64,000 nt of DNA from Armatimonadota bacterium (GTDB lineage: Bacteria; Armatimonadota; JAAZEB01), in the NCBI GenBank assembly GCA_012512265.1, contig JAAZEM010000054.1, positions 32,480 through 96,479 on the forward strand. Direction: 5' to 3'. The translations under genes and the position numbers were made by a program. Numbering within the stretch: the first letter of the stretch is position 1; each line of letters opens with the position of its first letter. The notes under the pieces are model-generated. The model made no database searches and was not told the DNA's origin. It saw nothing but the letters and a program-made list of their open reading frames with translations. Positions 27,632-39,222 of the stretch are shown piece after piece.

Positions 27632-27901
27632 CTAGGCAATCGGCTCGGCGGAGTCGGCCAGGACGATCGCGCGGTTATGCGATACCTCCATGAAACCGCC
27701 GCCGATCTGCATGGCGACCCGGGTTCGGTCGCTGCGGCGCGCCTCAATGACGCCGCTGCGCAACTCGGCCATCAGCGGCGCATGCCCTGCCAATATCCCC
27801 AGGTAGCCTTCCACCCCCGGAACGGTAAGCGAAACGACATCCTCGCTCAGCACCAGCTGCTCGGGGGTCACTATATCGAGCGTGAAGCTTCGTTCAGGCA
27901 T
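27632..27901 (-). CDS. atpC: ATP synthase epsilon subunit (short form)
   Basis: Only 89 residues, covering the N-terminal beta-sandwich (FTLDIVTPEQLVLSEDVVSL, GYLGILAGHAPLMAELRSG, GGGFMEVSHNRAIVLAD). The usual C-terminal pair of alpha helices (about 45 residues), which can inhibit ATP hydrolysis, is absent; the protein ends at DSAEPIA. Upstream order and spacing are those of a normal atp operon. Either a naturally short epsilon or a truncation. Confidence 0.92.
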   Translation of the reverse strand: MPERSFTLDIVTPEQLVLSEDVVSLTVPGVEGYLGILAGHAPLMAELRSGVIEARRSDRTRVAMQIGGGFMEVSHNRAIVLADSAEPIA

Positions 27902-27946
27902 GATCCAGATTCCCAGGCCAGAGCGCCTCGAAAGGCGCTCTGCACC

Positions 27947-30252
<2,306 letters not shown>

Positions 30253-30386
30253 CGCTTAACCCCCGGACTCCCTGCTGGGGATGCGGTGTGCGAGAGAGGG
30301 GATGCGTGGCCCGGCGCCCTCCGGGCCGTGAGTGCCGGCCCTCAGGTGCCGCACGTTCCGCTCACATCCCGCGTCTCCCGCTCGCA

Positions 30387-31895
30387 TCATACCTGGAACT
30401 GCGTCTTGAACTCGCGGACCGCCTTCTCCATCACCTGCCGCGTCTCGTCGGAGATCGCCTTCTCCTTGGAGATCCGCTGGATGATGTCTTGGTAGCGATC
30501 ATGCACAAAGGCGAGCAGCTCCTGCTCGAAACGCGCCACCTGGTCCAGCGGCAGATCGTCGATATACCCATTGGTGGCAGCCCAGATGATGACCACCTGG
30601 TCGGCAACGGACATCGGCTGGTACTGGGGCTGCTTCAGGACCTCCACCAGGTGAGCGCCGCGGTTCAGCTGCTGGCGCGTCGCCTTATCGAGATCCGAGG
30701 CAAACTGCGTAAACGCCTCCAGCTCGCGATAGCGTGCCAGGTCCAGGCGGAGGCCGCCGGCCACCGTCTTCATCGCCTTCGTCTGCGCCTTGCCGCCAAC
30801 GCGCGAGACGGAGATACCAACGTCAACAGCCGGGCGCACGCCGGCGTAGAAGAGGTCCGTCGCCAGGTAGATCTGGCCATCGGTGATCGAGATCACGTTG
30901 GTGGGGATGTAAGCCGAGACATCGCCGGCCTGCGTCTCGATGATCGGCAGCGCCGTGAGCGAGCCACCGCCGAGGGCATCGCTCAACTTGGCCGCGCGCT
31001 CCAGGAGGCGCGAATGGAGGTTGAAGACGTCACCCGGGTAGGCCTCGCGACCAGGCGGGCGGCGCAGGAGCAGCGAAACCTGGCGATAGGCCTGCGCGTG
31101 CTTGGAGAGGTCATCATAGATGACCAGAGCGTGCCGCTTCGTATCGCGGAAATACTCGCCCATCGCGCACCCGGAGTAGGGCGCGATATACTGCATCGGC
31201 GCAGAGTCGCTCGCCGTGGCGCTCACGATGGTCGTATATTCCATCGCGCCATAGTCCTCGAGCGTCTTCATCACCGAGGCAACGGTCGATTGCTTCTGGC
31301 CGATCGCCACGTAGATGCAGTAGACGTCCTGCCCCTTCTGATTGATGATGGTGTCAATCGCGAGGGCTGTCTTACCCGTCTGACGGTCGCCAATAATCAG
31401 CTCGCGCTGCCCCCGGCCAATCGGGATCATCGAGTCGATCGCCTTCAGACCCGTCTGCAGCGGTTCGACAACTGGCTGGCGCTCGACGACGCCCGGACCG
31501 CGCTCCTCGATATGCCGGCGCTGATTCGTGACAATGGGGCCCTTGCCATCGATCGGCTCGCCAATCGCGTTCACCACGCGGCCAACGAGCTTCTCGCCGA
31601 CGGGCACATCGACGATGCGGCCCGTGCGGCGCACAATATCGCCCTCTCGGATATCGCGGTCGTCGCCGAGGATGATGATGCCGACGTTGTCTTCCTCGAG
31701 GTTGAGGGCGATCCCAAAGACACCGTTTTCAAACTCCAGCATCTCGCTCGACAGACAATCGCGCAGGCCATAGGCACGCGCGATCCCGTCGCCCACCTGG
31801 AGGACGCGCCCGACCCCAACCTCCTCCAACTCCTTCTTATATCCCCGGAGCTCTTGCTCCAGTACCTGAGTGACCTCTTCGGGCCTGACAGCCAT
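30387..31895 (-). CDS. atpA: ATP synthase alpha subunit
   Basis: A 502-residue non-catalytic nucleotide-binding subunit. Walker [29 protein letters not shown], and the arginine-finger region ISVSRVGG are present. Start at ATG of MAVRPEEV with a G-rich ribosome site; an in-frame start four codons earlier is less likely. Confidence 0.97.
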   Translation of the reverse strand: MAVRPEEVTQVLEQELRGYKKELEEVGVGRVLQVGDGIARAYGLRDCLSSEMLEFENGVFGIALNLEEDNVGIIILGDDRDIREGDIVRRTGRIVDVPVGEKLVGRVVNAIGEPIDGKGPIVTNQRRHIEERGPGVVERQPVVEPLQTGLKAIDSMIPIGRGQRELIIGDRQTGKTALAIDTIINQKGQDVYCIYVAIGQKQSTVASVMKTLEDYGAMEYTTIVSATASDSAPMQYIAPYSGCAMGEYFRDTKRHALVIYDDLSKHAQAYRQVSLLLRRPPGREAYPGDVFNLHSRLLERAAKLSDALGGGSLTALPIIETQAGDVSAYIPTNVISITDGQIYLATDLFYAGVRPAVDVGISVSRVGGKAQTKAMKTVAGGLRLDLARYRELEAFTQFASDLDKATRQQLNRGAHLVEVLKQPQYQPMSVADQVVIIWAATNGYIDDLPLDQVARFEQELLAFVHDRYQDIIQRISKEKAISDETRQVMEKAVREFKTQFQV

Positions 31896-32039
31896 GGAAC
31901 CCCCCAAGCAGATTGCAGATTATCGTTCGTTGAAGTCAAGCCGCCGGGGCTTGCTCCCCCGGCTCCGCGAGACGCCGGTCTGCGGACCGCGTCCCGGGCA
32001 TTCTCACCCGCCGTGCCTCTTGCACGCCGGAACCGTTTA

Positions 32040-32588
32040 TTACAGCAGGGCTTCTTTCAGCCGGCCGCGCAGCTGCCGCAGGTAGCCCACCACCGTGCCA
32101 TCAATCACGGTGTCGCCCACGGTGACGCGCAGCCCCCCGATCAGCTCGGGGCGCACTTCGGTGCGCAACTCGATGCGCTTGCCAGTCATCGCCGCCAGCC
32201 GCGATACCAAGGCTTCCTCTTCCTCCGGTGTCAACGGCATCGCCGAGACAACCGACGCCTGAGCAACGCCGCGGTAATCGTTCGCCATCTCCGTGTAGAG
32301 CGAGTAGAGATAGGGCAGCACCTCACTGCGTCGCTTCTCCACGAGGAGATTGAGCATGCGCAGCGTGATCGGCTGCACCTCCTCGCCCAGGAGGCGGTGG
32401 ATAATCGCTTGCTTTCGCTCCACCGGCAGCAGCGGATTGTGGAGCGCCTCCAGGAATTGCGGCGTGCGCTCGACCAACGCTGAGAGCGACGCGAGGTCTC
32501 TCTCGATGGCGTTCACCTGGTCTTCGCCACGCGCCGCGACGAAGAGCGCCTCGGCATACCGCCTGGCAACCGTCTGCGAGGCAATCAT
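32040..32588 (-). CDS. atpH: ATP synthase delta subunit
   Basis: A 182-residue stator subunit. N-terminal helical domain (ARRYAEALFVAARGE), and the C-terminal signature GGLRVTVGDTVIDGTVVGYLRQLR. Its ATG overlaps the atpF stop (ATGA), so the two are translationally coupled. A 144-nt spacer follows before atpA. Confidence 0.95.
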   Translation of the reverse strand: MIASQTVARRYAEALFVAARGEDQVNAIERDLASLSALVERTPQFLEALHNPLLPVERKQAIIHRLLGEEVQPITLRMLNLLVEKRRSEVLPYLYSLYTEMANDYRGVAQASVVSAMPLTPEEEEALVSRLAAMTGKRIELRTEVRPELIGGLRVTVGDTVIDGTVVGYLRQLRGRLKEALL

Positions 32589-33190
32589 CAGGCCCTCTTC
32601 TCTCCTGCCGGCAGTGCCGCCAGGAACTCCTGGACGAGGGCGCGGTGCGTGTTCTCATCCATGGAGCGCGCGATGATCTTCCCGGCGGCGTCCACAGCCA
32701 TGTTGGCCACCGTCTCGCGCACCACGTAAACCATCTTCTCGCGCTCCTCGCGGATCTCTTGGTGGCCCTGTTGGATAATCCGGTCGCGCTCCTGTTGCGC
32801 CTGCGCCAACAGCTCCGCGCGCATCGCCTGGCCTTCGCGAATCCCGTCCTGGATCCGGTCGCGTGCCTCAGCTTCCGCCTGCGCCATCCGCGTCTCGTAC
32901 TCGCGCTGGAGCTTCAAGGCAATCGCCCTGGCCTCATCGGCATCATTATAGCGCGCGCGGATCTCCTCCTCGCGCGTGCTCAACATGCCAAGGACCGGGC
33001 GATAGAGGAATGCGCGGAGGATGAAGAGCAGGGCGAGGAAACCGACCGCCTGGGCAATAATCAGCGGAAACTGGATGCCCAACTGGGCGAGGATACTATC
33101 GCCCCCGCCGTGCGCGGCCGCTCCCGCCTCGTGGGTGGCTTCTTCCGCCGCGACCAGGCTCATCCACAATACATGATGTAGCGTACCCAT
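32588..33190 (-). CDS. atpF: ATP synthase b subunit
   Basis: A 200-residue peripheral stalk subunit: an N-terminal stretch with Ala/Gly/His, one membrane helix (PLIIAQAVGFLALLFILRAFLY), then a long charged coiled coil, and AAGKIIARSMDENTHRALVQEFL at the delta-binding end. A second in-frame ATG (MSLVAAEE) lies nine codons in. Confidence 0.95.
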   Translation of the reverse strand: MGTLHHVLWMSLVAAEEATHEAGAAAHGGGDSILAQLGIQFPLIIAQAVGFLALLFILRAFLYRPVLGMLSTREEEIRARYNDADEARAIALKLQREYETRMAQAEAEARDRIQDGIREGQAMRAELLAQAQQERDRIIQQGHQEIREEREKMVYVVRETVANMAVDAAGKIIARSMDENTHRALVQEFLAALPAGEKRA

Positions 33191-33226
33191 GCGCCCGTTC
33201 CATCTCCATCCGGTGTCTCAATTGGT

Positions 33227-33246
33227 GCCGGGCTTTCTCGCCCGGC
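33227..33246 (-). other. hairpin between atpE and atpF
   Basis: GCCGGGC (33227-33233) and GCCCGGC (33240-33246) form a 7-bp GC stem with a 6-nt loop in the 202-nt spacer. It may slow RNase or tune the high c-to-b expression ratio; there is no T-run. Confidence 0.45.
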
Positions 33247-33392
33247 GCGAAGTGGATCAACACAATGCGCAAGCGCGCCGGTTCCAGTCTCCCGCCACGG
33301 CGCGCAAGACGGGTTCGGGGAAGCGGATCACCCGCCTCTCCCATCACAGGCCCCGAACCCACCTTACGTTGCACGCACTGCGATTTCGATTC

Positions 33393-33665
33393 CTAGCCCG
33401 CTCCGGTGGTGGCCTGGATGACCTGCATCACCGCCGGCAGCTTGCCCTGAAGCATGAAGAACATCAGCAGAGCGTAGATAACCAGCGACTCGATGAGCGC
33501 CAGGCCGATGATCATGGCCGTCTGAATCTTGCCTGCCGCTTCCGGCTGGCGAGCAATTCCCTCGAGGGCGGCCGCCGCAGCGCGGCCCTGACCCAAGGCG
33601 GCACTGATCACCGCGATCGGCAGGCCCAGACCCGCGGCCAGCGCCAGCATGGCTCCGTATAGCAT
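33393..33665 (-). CDS. atpE: ATP synthase c subunit
   Basis: A 90-residue two-helix proteolipid. Helix 1 is Gly/Ala-rich ([20 protein letters not shown]), the polar loop is [14 protein letters not shown], and the ion-binding Glu is in [14 protein letters not shown]. Gln in helix 1 and Ser after the Glu are present, but the Thr of true sodium-type rings is replaced by Leu. Start ATG has GGGAG 8 nt upstream. Wide spacers on both sides are typical of a gene needing higher expression. Confidence 0.95.
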   Translation of the reverse strand: MLYGAMLALAAGLGLPIAVISAALGQGRAAAAALEGIARQPEAAGKIQTAMIIGLALIESLVIYALLMFFMLQGKLPAVMQVIQATTGAG

Positions 33666-33898
33666 TATCGGATCTCCCTTCCCCATGCGGTGCATGCCTG
33701 TTGTGACGCACCGGCATCCGCAGCGCGTCGCGCGCGCTGCAACTTTATGACTATCCGCCTCCGCGCGCCCTCCCATTTGGGCGCGCTTCGCCCGCTCGTT
33801 CTCCCTTTGCAAACGCCGCCCACCCAGCCAACCCTGCGCCCACACACGCCACTGCCACGAAATGGGGATCGTGATGCGAGGGTGACGGGGAGAGCAGG

Positions 33899-34567
33899 CT
33901 AATGCGCTTCAGCCTCGCCCGCGGCGAGCGAGATATAGACGCAGGCCAGCATCGTGAAGACCAACGCCTGAACAAAGCCCGTGAAAAGCCCGAACACCAT
34001 CATCGGCAGCTGATATGGGATCGGCACGAACGGCAACACATAATAAGCAAGCCCGGCCAGGATGACGATCACCTGCTCCTCGCCAAAGATGTTCCCGAAG
34101 AGACGCATGGAGAGCGAGAGCGGCCGGGCCAACTCGCCGATAATTTCGATGGGGAGCATGAGCGGGGCCATCGCCGGGATCGGTCCGGCAAGGTGCTTCA
34201 GGCGCCCCACCAATCCGTGGGCACGGATACCGTGGTACTGCACGTAGAAGAAGGTGATCAGCGCCAGGGCCACCGTGGTGTTCAGGCTGCTCGTCGGCGC
34301 CATCGCCCCCGGCACGAGCCCGATCAGGTTATTAAACAGGATGAAGAGAAAGAGCGTGCCCACGAATGGGGTGTGCTTCTCTCCCTCTGGCCCGATAATC
34401 CCCTTGATGAATTCATTGAGCGTGCTAACGATATACTCCAGGGCGTTCTGTAGACGCCCGGGCACGGGCCTCATTTTTCGCGTACCCAGGTAGGAGATCG
34501 TACCAAGGAAGGCTATGATGACACCCGACCAGAGGAGTATGACCCACGGGGCGAAATGCGATTCCAC
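33899..34567 (-). CDS. atpB: ATP synthase a subunit
   Basis: A 222-residue membrane subunit. The essential Arg is in [21 protein letters not shown], and [15 protein letters not shown] is the other family signature. Start is GTG (34565-34567), 30 nt after the preceding stop. A 233-nt spacer follows before atpE. Confidence 0.95.
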   Translation of the reverse strand: MESHFAPWVILLWSGVIIAFLGTISYLGTRKMRPVPGRLQNALEYIVSTLNEFIKGIIGPEGEKHTPFVGTLFLFILFNNLIGLVPGAMAPTSSLNTTVALALITFFYVQYHGIRAHGLVGRLKHLAGPIPAMAPLMLPIEIIGELARPLSLSMRLFGNIFGEEQVIVILAGLAYYVLPFVPIPYQLPMMVFGLFTGFVQALVFTMLACVYISLAAGEAEAH

Positions 34568-34597
34568 GATCCGGTCCTTACCAACACCGCGACACCA

Positions 34598-35005
34598 TCA
34601 TCTTGCCGAGGTTCCTCCGGGCTGGCTGCAACGCTCCTCTTCGCGTTCCATCAAATAGATGCCGAAGGCTTTCAGCAAGATCACGGCTTGGATGAGCGCC
34701 ACCCCCCCAGCGAACGCGGGAAGATGGAACCATCCGGAGTTCACTACTAGGTAGAGCAACAGGGCCATTGCAGGCAGCTTGAGGATCAAGAGCTTGGCAA
34801 TCGTCCCCTTCGTGGCCGTTCTCTCTGGCACGAAGAGAGCGCGTACCGCCCAATCAAAGCCGCGCAACACAAGCAGTCCCAGTGCCGCACCTGCCACAAT
34901 GCTCCACGCGACGCGGAAAGCACCCAATCCGGTCGTGAAGAGCACCACCAACAAGAGCACCCCCGCGCTCGTGCGGTAGGTCCTCCCAATAAACCCTTCG
35001 TCCAA
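34598..35005 (-). CDS. atpI: ATP synthase protein I-like membrane protein
   Basis: A 135-residue four-helix membrane protein in the usual atpI position. Sequence similarity within this family is weak, so the call rests on size, hydropathy and place. AtpI proteins help assemble the c-ring or import Mg2+. The start is TTG (35003-35005), one base after the atpZ stop. Confidence 0.78.
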   Translation of the reverse strand: MDEGFIGRTYRTSAGVLLLVVLFTTGLGAFRVAWSIVAGAALGLLVLRGFDWAVRALFVPERTATKGTIAKLLILKLPAMALLLYLVVNSGWFHLPAFAGGVALIQAVILLKAFGIYLMEREEERCSQPGGTSAR

Positions 35006-35006
35006 T

Positions 35007-35243
35007 CTACTCGTCCCCTGAAATCTGCGCCGCCACTCGGAACAGCTCCAAGAACCCAGCCGCGGCGCCCAATAGCGTAAAGAGCGCGGTCAACCAGGGG
35101 TCCGTGCCCAATTTCCGATCCAGCCACTGTCCCAGGGCCCAGCCAATCAAGATCGCCACGGCCAGGAAGATCCCCACCTGGCCGGCGAGCGCCATGTTGC
35201 GAACCCACTTGCGTTCGCTATCCCCCAGTCGGTTGGGCCGCAT
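35007..35243 (-). CDS. atpZ: AtpZ-family protein
   Basis: A 78-residue protein with two membrane helices (GQVGIFLAVAILIGWALGQW and WLTALFTLLGAAAGFLELFRV) separated by the family loop LDRKLGTDP. AtpZ cooperates with AtpI in Mg2+/Ca2+ transport or assembly of the ATP synthase. ATG has GAGAG upstream and lies only 10 nt after the aspartokinase stop, so the atp genes are probably read through from lysC. Confidence 0.85.
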   Translation of the reverse strand: MRPNRLGDSERKWVRNMALAGQVGIFLAVAILIGWALGQWLDRKLGTDPWLTALFTLLGAAAGFLELFRVAAQISGDE

Positions 35244-35253
35244 CGCGTCTCTC

Positions 35254-36606
35254 TCAGCTCGCTCCGGCAATAAACTGGGCGTGCAGCGCGTGAACCGCGC
35301 GCTGCGTATCGTTCTCATGCACCAGGCAGGAGAGCGAGAGGGGGCTATCTGCCACCTGGAGGACGCGCACTCCCACGTCGCGGAGCCTCGCGAGCACCCC
35401 CACCCCCATCCCGGGAGTCTCCCAGACGCGCGTGGCAATCACCGAGACCATGGCGCACGTCTCCACCGTCTCGGCGTCCGCCATCACCACTTCCGCGGAC
35501 GCTCCGGAGGCGGAGAGGAGCGCGCTCTGAACCTCCGAGCGCGAGCCGCCCTGCCCCACGCGCAGCAGATAGAGCCGCGTTCCACCCTGCTCCCGGGTGA
35601 CGGGCAACACCAGACCATCCAAAAGATCGGTCACCCGATTCAGCGACTCGTGCGCCACGGCGAAGCCCACCACCTCCGGACTTCCCCGCAGCAGGTGGAA
35701 CCCCACGCGCACGCGCGCCATCAGCTTGAACAGCTCCAGCTCCAGACGCCGCCGGTCCTCGCGGTAAGGCACGCGCAACGCCAGGTAGGCAACGCGCGGC
35801 ATGTGCGCAATCGCCGTCACCCGATGGGGTAGCTCTGCCGCCGAGCCGGCAATCTGGGTGCCCGGCTCCGCGGTCTCCGTGCCCTTCACCCAGAGCGGTA
35901 TCCCATACTCCATCGCGATCTCTGCCGCGCGAGGGTGGAGGACCCTGGCGCCCTGGTGTGCCATCTCCGCTATCTCTTCATAGGAGACCGTGGGGAGCGA
36001 AAGAGTTCCCGGACAGATTCTCGGGTCCGCCGTCATGACCCCAGGCACGTCGGTATAGATCTCCACCGCCTCGGCGTGCAACGCGGCTCCCAGGGCGGAT
36101 GCCGTGGTGTCGCTCCCACCACGCCCCAGCGTGGTAATGGCGCCATGCCGGCCCGTTCCTGGGTCTGTGACCCCCTGGAAGCCGGCCACCACCGGGATGG
36201 AGCCCTCGGCAAGTGTGCTGATCACGTAGTGCGGGTTGATCGAGACGATGCGCGCATCGCCAAAGACCTCATCCGTGACGATCCCCGCCTGCCCGCCGGT
36301 GAGCGCCGTCGCGCGATAGCCGAGCGCCTTCAGCGTGTGCGCCATGATCACCGTCGAGATGATCTCGCCGCACGCCATCATCAGGTCCAACTCGCGCGCC
36401 TCCGGCGCCGCCGCTGGATCGACGCTACGCAGTTCGCCAAGCAGCGTATCCGTGGCGTAGGGCGCGCCCGCCCGGCCAATGGCCGAGACGACCACCACCG
36501 GGTCGTAGCCTTCTGCGCGGGCCTGTACCACCCGCTTCACGGCCGCCTGCCGGTGCTCGGCGGTATCAACCGAAGTTCCCCCGAACTTCAGGATCTTGAT
36601 CCTCAC
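35254..36606 (-). CDS. lysC: aspartate kinase
   Basis: A 450-residue aspartokinase, first step to lysine, threonine and methionine. The kinase part shows KILKFGGTSV, MMACGEIIST and TLGRGGSDTTASALGAAL. The C-terminal ~150 residues form ACT regulatory modules (VIATRVWETPGMGVGVLARL). Start is GTG with AGGAG upstream, 30 nt after the ACT-protein stop. It lies directly upstream of the atp operon on the same strand. Confidence 0.94.
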   Translation of the reverse strand: MRIKILKFGGTSVDTAEHRQAAVKRVVQARAEGYDPVVVVSAIGRAGAPYATDTLLGELRSVDPAAAPEARELDLMMACGEIISTVIMAHTLKALGYRATALTGGQAGIVTDEVFGDARIVSINPHYVISTLAEGSIPVVAGFQGVTDPGTGRHGAITTLGRGGSDTTASALGAALHAEAVEIYTDVPGVMTADPRICPGTLSLPTVSYEEIAEMAHQGARVLHPRAAEIAMEYGIPLWVKGTETAEPGTQIAGSAAELPHRVTAIAHMPRVAYLALRVPYREDRRRLELELFKLMARVRVGFHLLRGSPEVVGFAVAHESLNRVTDLLDGLVLPVTREQGGTRLYLLRVGQGGSRSEVQSALLSASGASAEVVMADAETVETCAMVSVIATRVWETPGMGVGVLARLRDVGVRVLQVADSPLSLSCLVHENDTQRAVHALHAQFIAGAS

Positions 36607-36636
36607 CGTGCCACGCTCCTGCCCCTGGGTAGGTCG

Positions 36637-37143
36637 CTAGGCCGCCTCTTCAGGGAGGCCAAACTCGCGGCGCAACGCCTCCACCGCCTCTGCCAGTTGC
36701 CCGGCCGCGATCACGCACGAAACCGAGCTATGAGAATCCGCCATCTGGTACATGCCGACAGCGCGCCTAAACAGCACTTCCCCCATACGGGCCATGAGCC
36801 CGGGGATGCTGCGCATGTTCGGCGCCACCACGGTGATGACGGCACATCCTTCGGAAGCCTCGAACGTCACCCCCGCCCCGGCCAGGACCTCGCGGACCTG
36901 GGGCAGGTCGCCCTGTGCCACGACAAAGCTCAAACAGTCCGGGTAGATGCGCAGGAACTGGAGGGGTAACCGGCTCTCTGCCAGCGGTGAAAGCACTCGC
37001 AGCGCCTCGGAAACCCCGGCATCCGGCCCGGAGAGCTCTACAAAAACAAAGGACCGGCCAGTATCCGCCTCGAGCGAGAGCACCCCCCTCTCCTTCTCGA
37101 AGCCCACCCGGCGCGCCCGGATCGGCCGCATCCCTTCCGCCAT
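36637..37143 (-). CDS. stand-alone ACT-domain protein
   Basis: A 168-residue protein without a catalytic domain, built like the C-terminal tandem ACT region of aspartokinases: GVLSLEADTGRSFVFVELSG, then VITVVAPNMRSIPGLMARMGEVLFRRAVGMYQMADSHSSVSCVIAAGQLAEAVEALRREFGL. The second half fits the ACT fold that binds lysine or threonine. Its place just before lysC suggests it regulates or partners the aspartokinase (inference). ATG with GAGGAG upstream; first gene after the promoter. Confidence 0.8.
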   Translation of the reverse strand: MAEGMRPIRARRVGFEKERGVLSLEADTGRSFVFVELSGPDAGVSEALRVLSPLAESRLPLQFLRIYPDCLSFVVAQGDLPQVREVLAGAGVTFEASEGCAVITVVAPNMRSIPGLMARMGEVLFRRAVGMYQMADSHSSVSCVIAAGQLAEAVEALRREFGLPEEAA

Positions 37144-37207
37144 GGCCCCTCACTCCTCACAGCGACCCAATGGCACGTTTCCGAACGCCTCCTTTTCACC
37201 GGGCAGA

Positions 37208-37236
37208 AGTATAGCACAGCGGTCCCGCCTTGTCAA
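37208..37236 (-). promoter_or_regulatory. sigma-70 promoter of the ACT-lysC-atp unit
   Basis: TTGACA (37231-37236), 17-bp spacer, TATACT (37208-37213) on the minus strand. Start near 37201, leader about 58 nt. No other equally good promoter was seen between here and atpZ. Confidence 0.8.
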
Positions 37237-37355
37237 CCGATATTCACGCGCGGCGCGCCGCCCGCGGCGTCACGTTTAGCAGGCACGCCCATCGGAAAAC
37301 ACCCGATGGGGAGTGATACCGATAGCAGACTGCAAATCTGGGTCTGCGATTCGGA

Positions 37356-38012
37356 ATGGCGCCTCCATCCGGGAGGGCGGCGTTCCGGAGCTGGAACCGG
37401 TATGAGTTGCGACGCTTCCCAGGGAGGGAAACCGGAAAATGGCTGAGAGAGAGAGGCGAGGACATCCGCATCACCCCCGAAACCGGGCAGGTGGGCGGTG
37501 TGGCGCCCGCCGCCGTCATGCCGGCCGTCGGTGCTGACCGGGTTCGCTGGGGCGCAATCTGGGCAGGTCTGCTCGTCGCCATCGCCACTCAGATGATCCT
37601 GAGCTCGTTGGGACTGGCGATCGGGCTCTACTCCATCACCCAAACGGCGGCCGGGGCGCTGGGAATCAGCTGGAGCGCCGTCGGACTGTGGTCCGCTATC
37701 TGGGCGTTGATCTCGCTCTTCCTTGGCGGCTGGGTGGCTGCACGACTGGCTTCGGCAACGACGACTGCGAGCGGCGCGTGGCATGGCGTGATCGTGTGGG
37801 CACTCGCGCTGGTTCTCGGCACGCTGCTGACAGCCATTGGCGTCACCGGAGTGCTGGGCTACCTGCCATCGCGAGTGCTGACCACACCGGGGGTGACCCC
37901 GACCGATATCGCGAGCAACGCGTGGGGCTTCTTCATCGGGGCTCTGCTTGGGCTGGCCGCAGCGGCTTGGGGCGGCTCGGTGGGGAAGCGACGAGAGGGC
38001 ACCGAAGCCTAG
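37356..38012 (+). CDS. membrane protein, four predicted helices, unknown function
   Basis: About 218 residues. After a charged N terminus, VRWGAIWAGLLVAIATQMIL begins the first helix, followed by a second hydrophobic stretch ending LISLFLGGWVAARLA, and helices at HGVIVWALALVLGTLLTA and WGFFIGALLGLAAAAWGGSV. The pattern R-V-x-W-G-A-x-x-A-G...FLGGWVAAR...HG is seen in a widespread family of small bacterial membrane proteins of unknown role. The start is uncertain; the first ATG is used and its ribosome site is weak, so the true start may be a downstream GTG. Confidence 0.7.
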   Translation: MAPPSGRAAFRSWNRYELRRFPGRETGKWLRERGEDIRITPETGQVGGVAPAAVMPAVGADRVRWGAIWAGLLVAIATQMILSSLGLAIGLYSITQTAAGALGISWSAVGLWSAIWALISLFLGGWVAARLASATTTASGAWHGVIVWALALVLGTLLTAIGVTGVLGYLPSRVLTTPGVTPTDIASNAWGFFIGALLGLAAAAWGGSVGKRREGTEA

Positions 38013-38077
38013 CCAGCGCGCCACACCCACGAGAGAGAAGCGGGCTGGCTGGCCGCGCGGCACCTGCGAAAGATGGC

Positions 38078-38095
38078 GGGGGCACGTTGGCCCCC
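38078..38095 (+). terminator. hairpin after the membrane protein gene
   Basis: GGGGGC (38078-38083), six-base loop, GCCCCC (38090-38095), followed by GTTCTCC. A GC stem without a proper T-run, so only a possible terminator. Confidence 0.4.
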
Positions 38096-38188
38096 GTTCT
38101 CCTCGCCGGGTGACGCCCGGACCAGCCCCCGCCTCTCTCCATTGCGGCCGGGGAGAGTTCGAGATTCCGAGGTCGGCGGCAGCGTGAG

Positions 38189-39124
38189 CTATGCCGTGAC
38201 CTCCAGTGCCATCAGATCGGCGGCGATCACCGTGTTTGGAAAGACGGCCTGCGCTTCCGATAGCAGGGGAGCGGGATCGCCATAGCGGGGGCTGATGTGC
38301 GTGAGCGCCAACTGGCGCGCGCCGGCGCGCGTCGCGATCTCCGCCGCCTCGCGCGCCGTGCAATGTCCTTTCGCATGGGCATCCTCGGCACGGTCGTGCG
38401 CGAAGGTGGCCTCATGGATCAAGAGATCCGCGTCCCGGGCGAGCGCAATGGCCTCATCTGAGGGCCGGGTATCGGTGCAATAGGCCACGCGCAGGCCGCG
38501 ACGGGCCGGGGCCACCACCTGAGCCGGCTCCACGGTGGCGCCGCTAGAAAGGGTCACCGACTCGCCCCGCTTCAGCCGGCCCATCATCGGCCCGTCCGGC
38601 ACGCCCAGGGCGCGCGCGCGAGCAACATCCAGAGCCCCCGGAACAGGCGCCTCGACCAGCGCGTAGCCAAGGCAGAACGCGCGATGGTCCAGGGGCCGAC
38701 ACTCGATCTGATAACCATCGCCGCGCGCCACGGTCTCCGCCGCGCCATGTTCAAAGAGACGTAGCTCGTAGCCGATGTGTGCCTCGACCAGGCGCAGGAC
38801 CGCCTGAATCAGCGCCGCGATGCCGGGTGGCCCGTGAATCTCCAGGGGAGTGGCTCGCCCGCCGAGTTGCAGGCTCATGAGAAACCCGGGCAGGCCCAGA
38901 ACATGGTCGCCATGTAAATGGCTGATGAAGACGCGCGAGAGCCGCCCCGGGCGGAGGCCCGCTTTTCGAAACTGAAGCTGGGTGCCCTCGCCGCAATCGA
39001 AGAGGAACAACTCGGGGCCGCGCCGGAGCGCGAGCGACGGCAGGCCGCGCGCCAGGGTGGGCGCGCCGGAGCTGGTACCCAGGAAGGTGATCCGGGCATG
39101 TCGCGCGGCGTGTCGGCCGGTCAA
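38189..39124 (-). CDS. rnz: ribonuclease Z
   Basis: A 311-residue metallo-beta-lactamase-fold endonuclease that trims tRNA 3' trailers. It shows ITFLGTSSGAPT at the N terminus, FDCGEGTQLQ, the zinc motif H69-L-H-G-D-H74, an exosite-type region, then HEATF, HCTAREAAEIA and LTHISPRYGD. TTG is preferred as start because GGGAGG lies 5 nt upstream and the length then matches the family; no in-frame ATG is close. The one tRNA in this window encodes its CCA, so RNase Z may act on other tRNAs. Confidence 0.9.
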   Translation of the reverse strand: MTGRHAARHARITFLGTSSGAPTLARGLPSLALRRGPELFLFDCGEGTQLQFRKAGLRPGRLSRVFISHLHGDHVLGLPGFLMSLQLGGRATPLEIHGPPGIAALIQAVLRLVEAHIGYELRLFEHGAAETVARGDGYQIECRPLDHRAFCLGYALVEAPVPGALDVARARALGVPDGPMMGRLKRGESVTLSSGATVEPAQVVAPARRGLRVAYCTDTRPSDEAIALARDADLLIHEATFAHDRAEDAHAKGHCTAREAAEIATRAGARQLALTHISPRYGDPAPLLSEAQAVFPNTVIAADLMALEVTA

Positions 39125-39222
39125 CGGCACCTCCCTTGCTTCTCCCGCGTGGCCGGCCCGGCCACGGAAGCCTTCTTCAAATTGCAGCAGAACGACCGGG
39201 AGCAGAGCGCAAGCGCCTGTTC

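Noticed and set aside
30288-32483. Long plus-strand frame over the atp genes
   Set aside because: Antisense to atpA and atpH; composition typical of a shadow frame.
33393-33665. Sodium-type ATP synthase c-ring
   Set aside because: Gln in helix 1 and Glu-Ser in helix 2 are present, but the Thr next to Ser is Leu and the residue two before Glu is Leu. Proton-type rings can share the Gln, so no sodium claim is made.
37233-38363. 376-codon minus-strand frame
   Set aside because: Overlaps the hydrophobic membrane protein on the plus strand and a promoter; its translation is Arg/Pro/Ser-rich with no motif.
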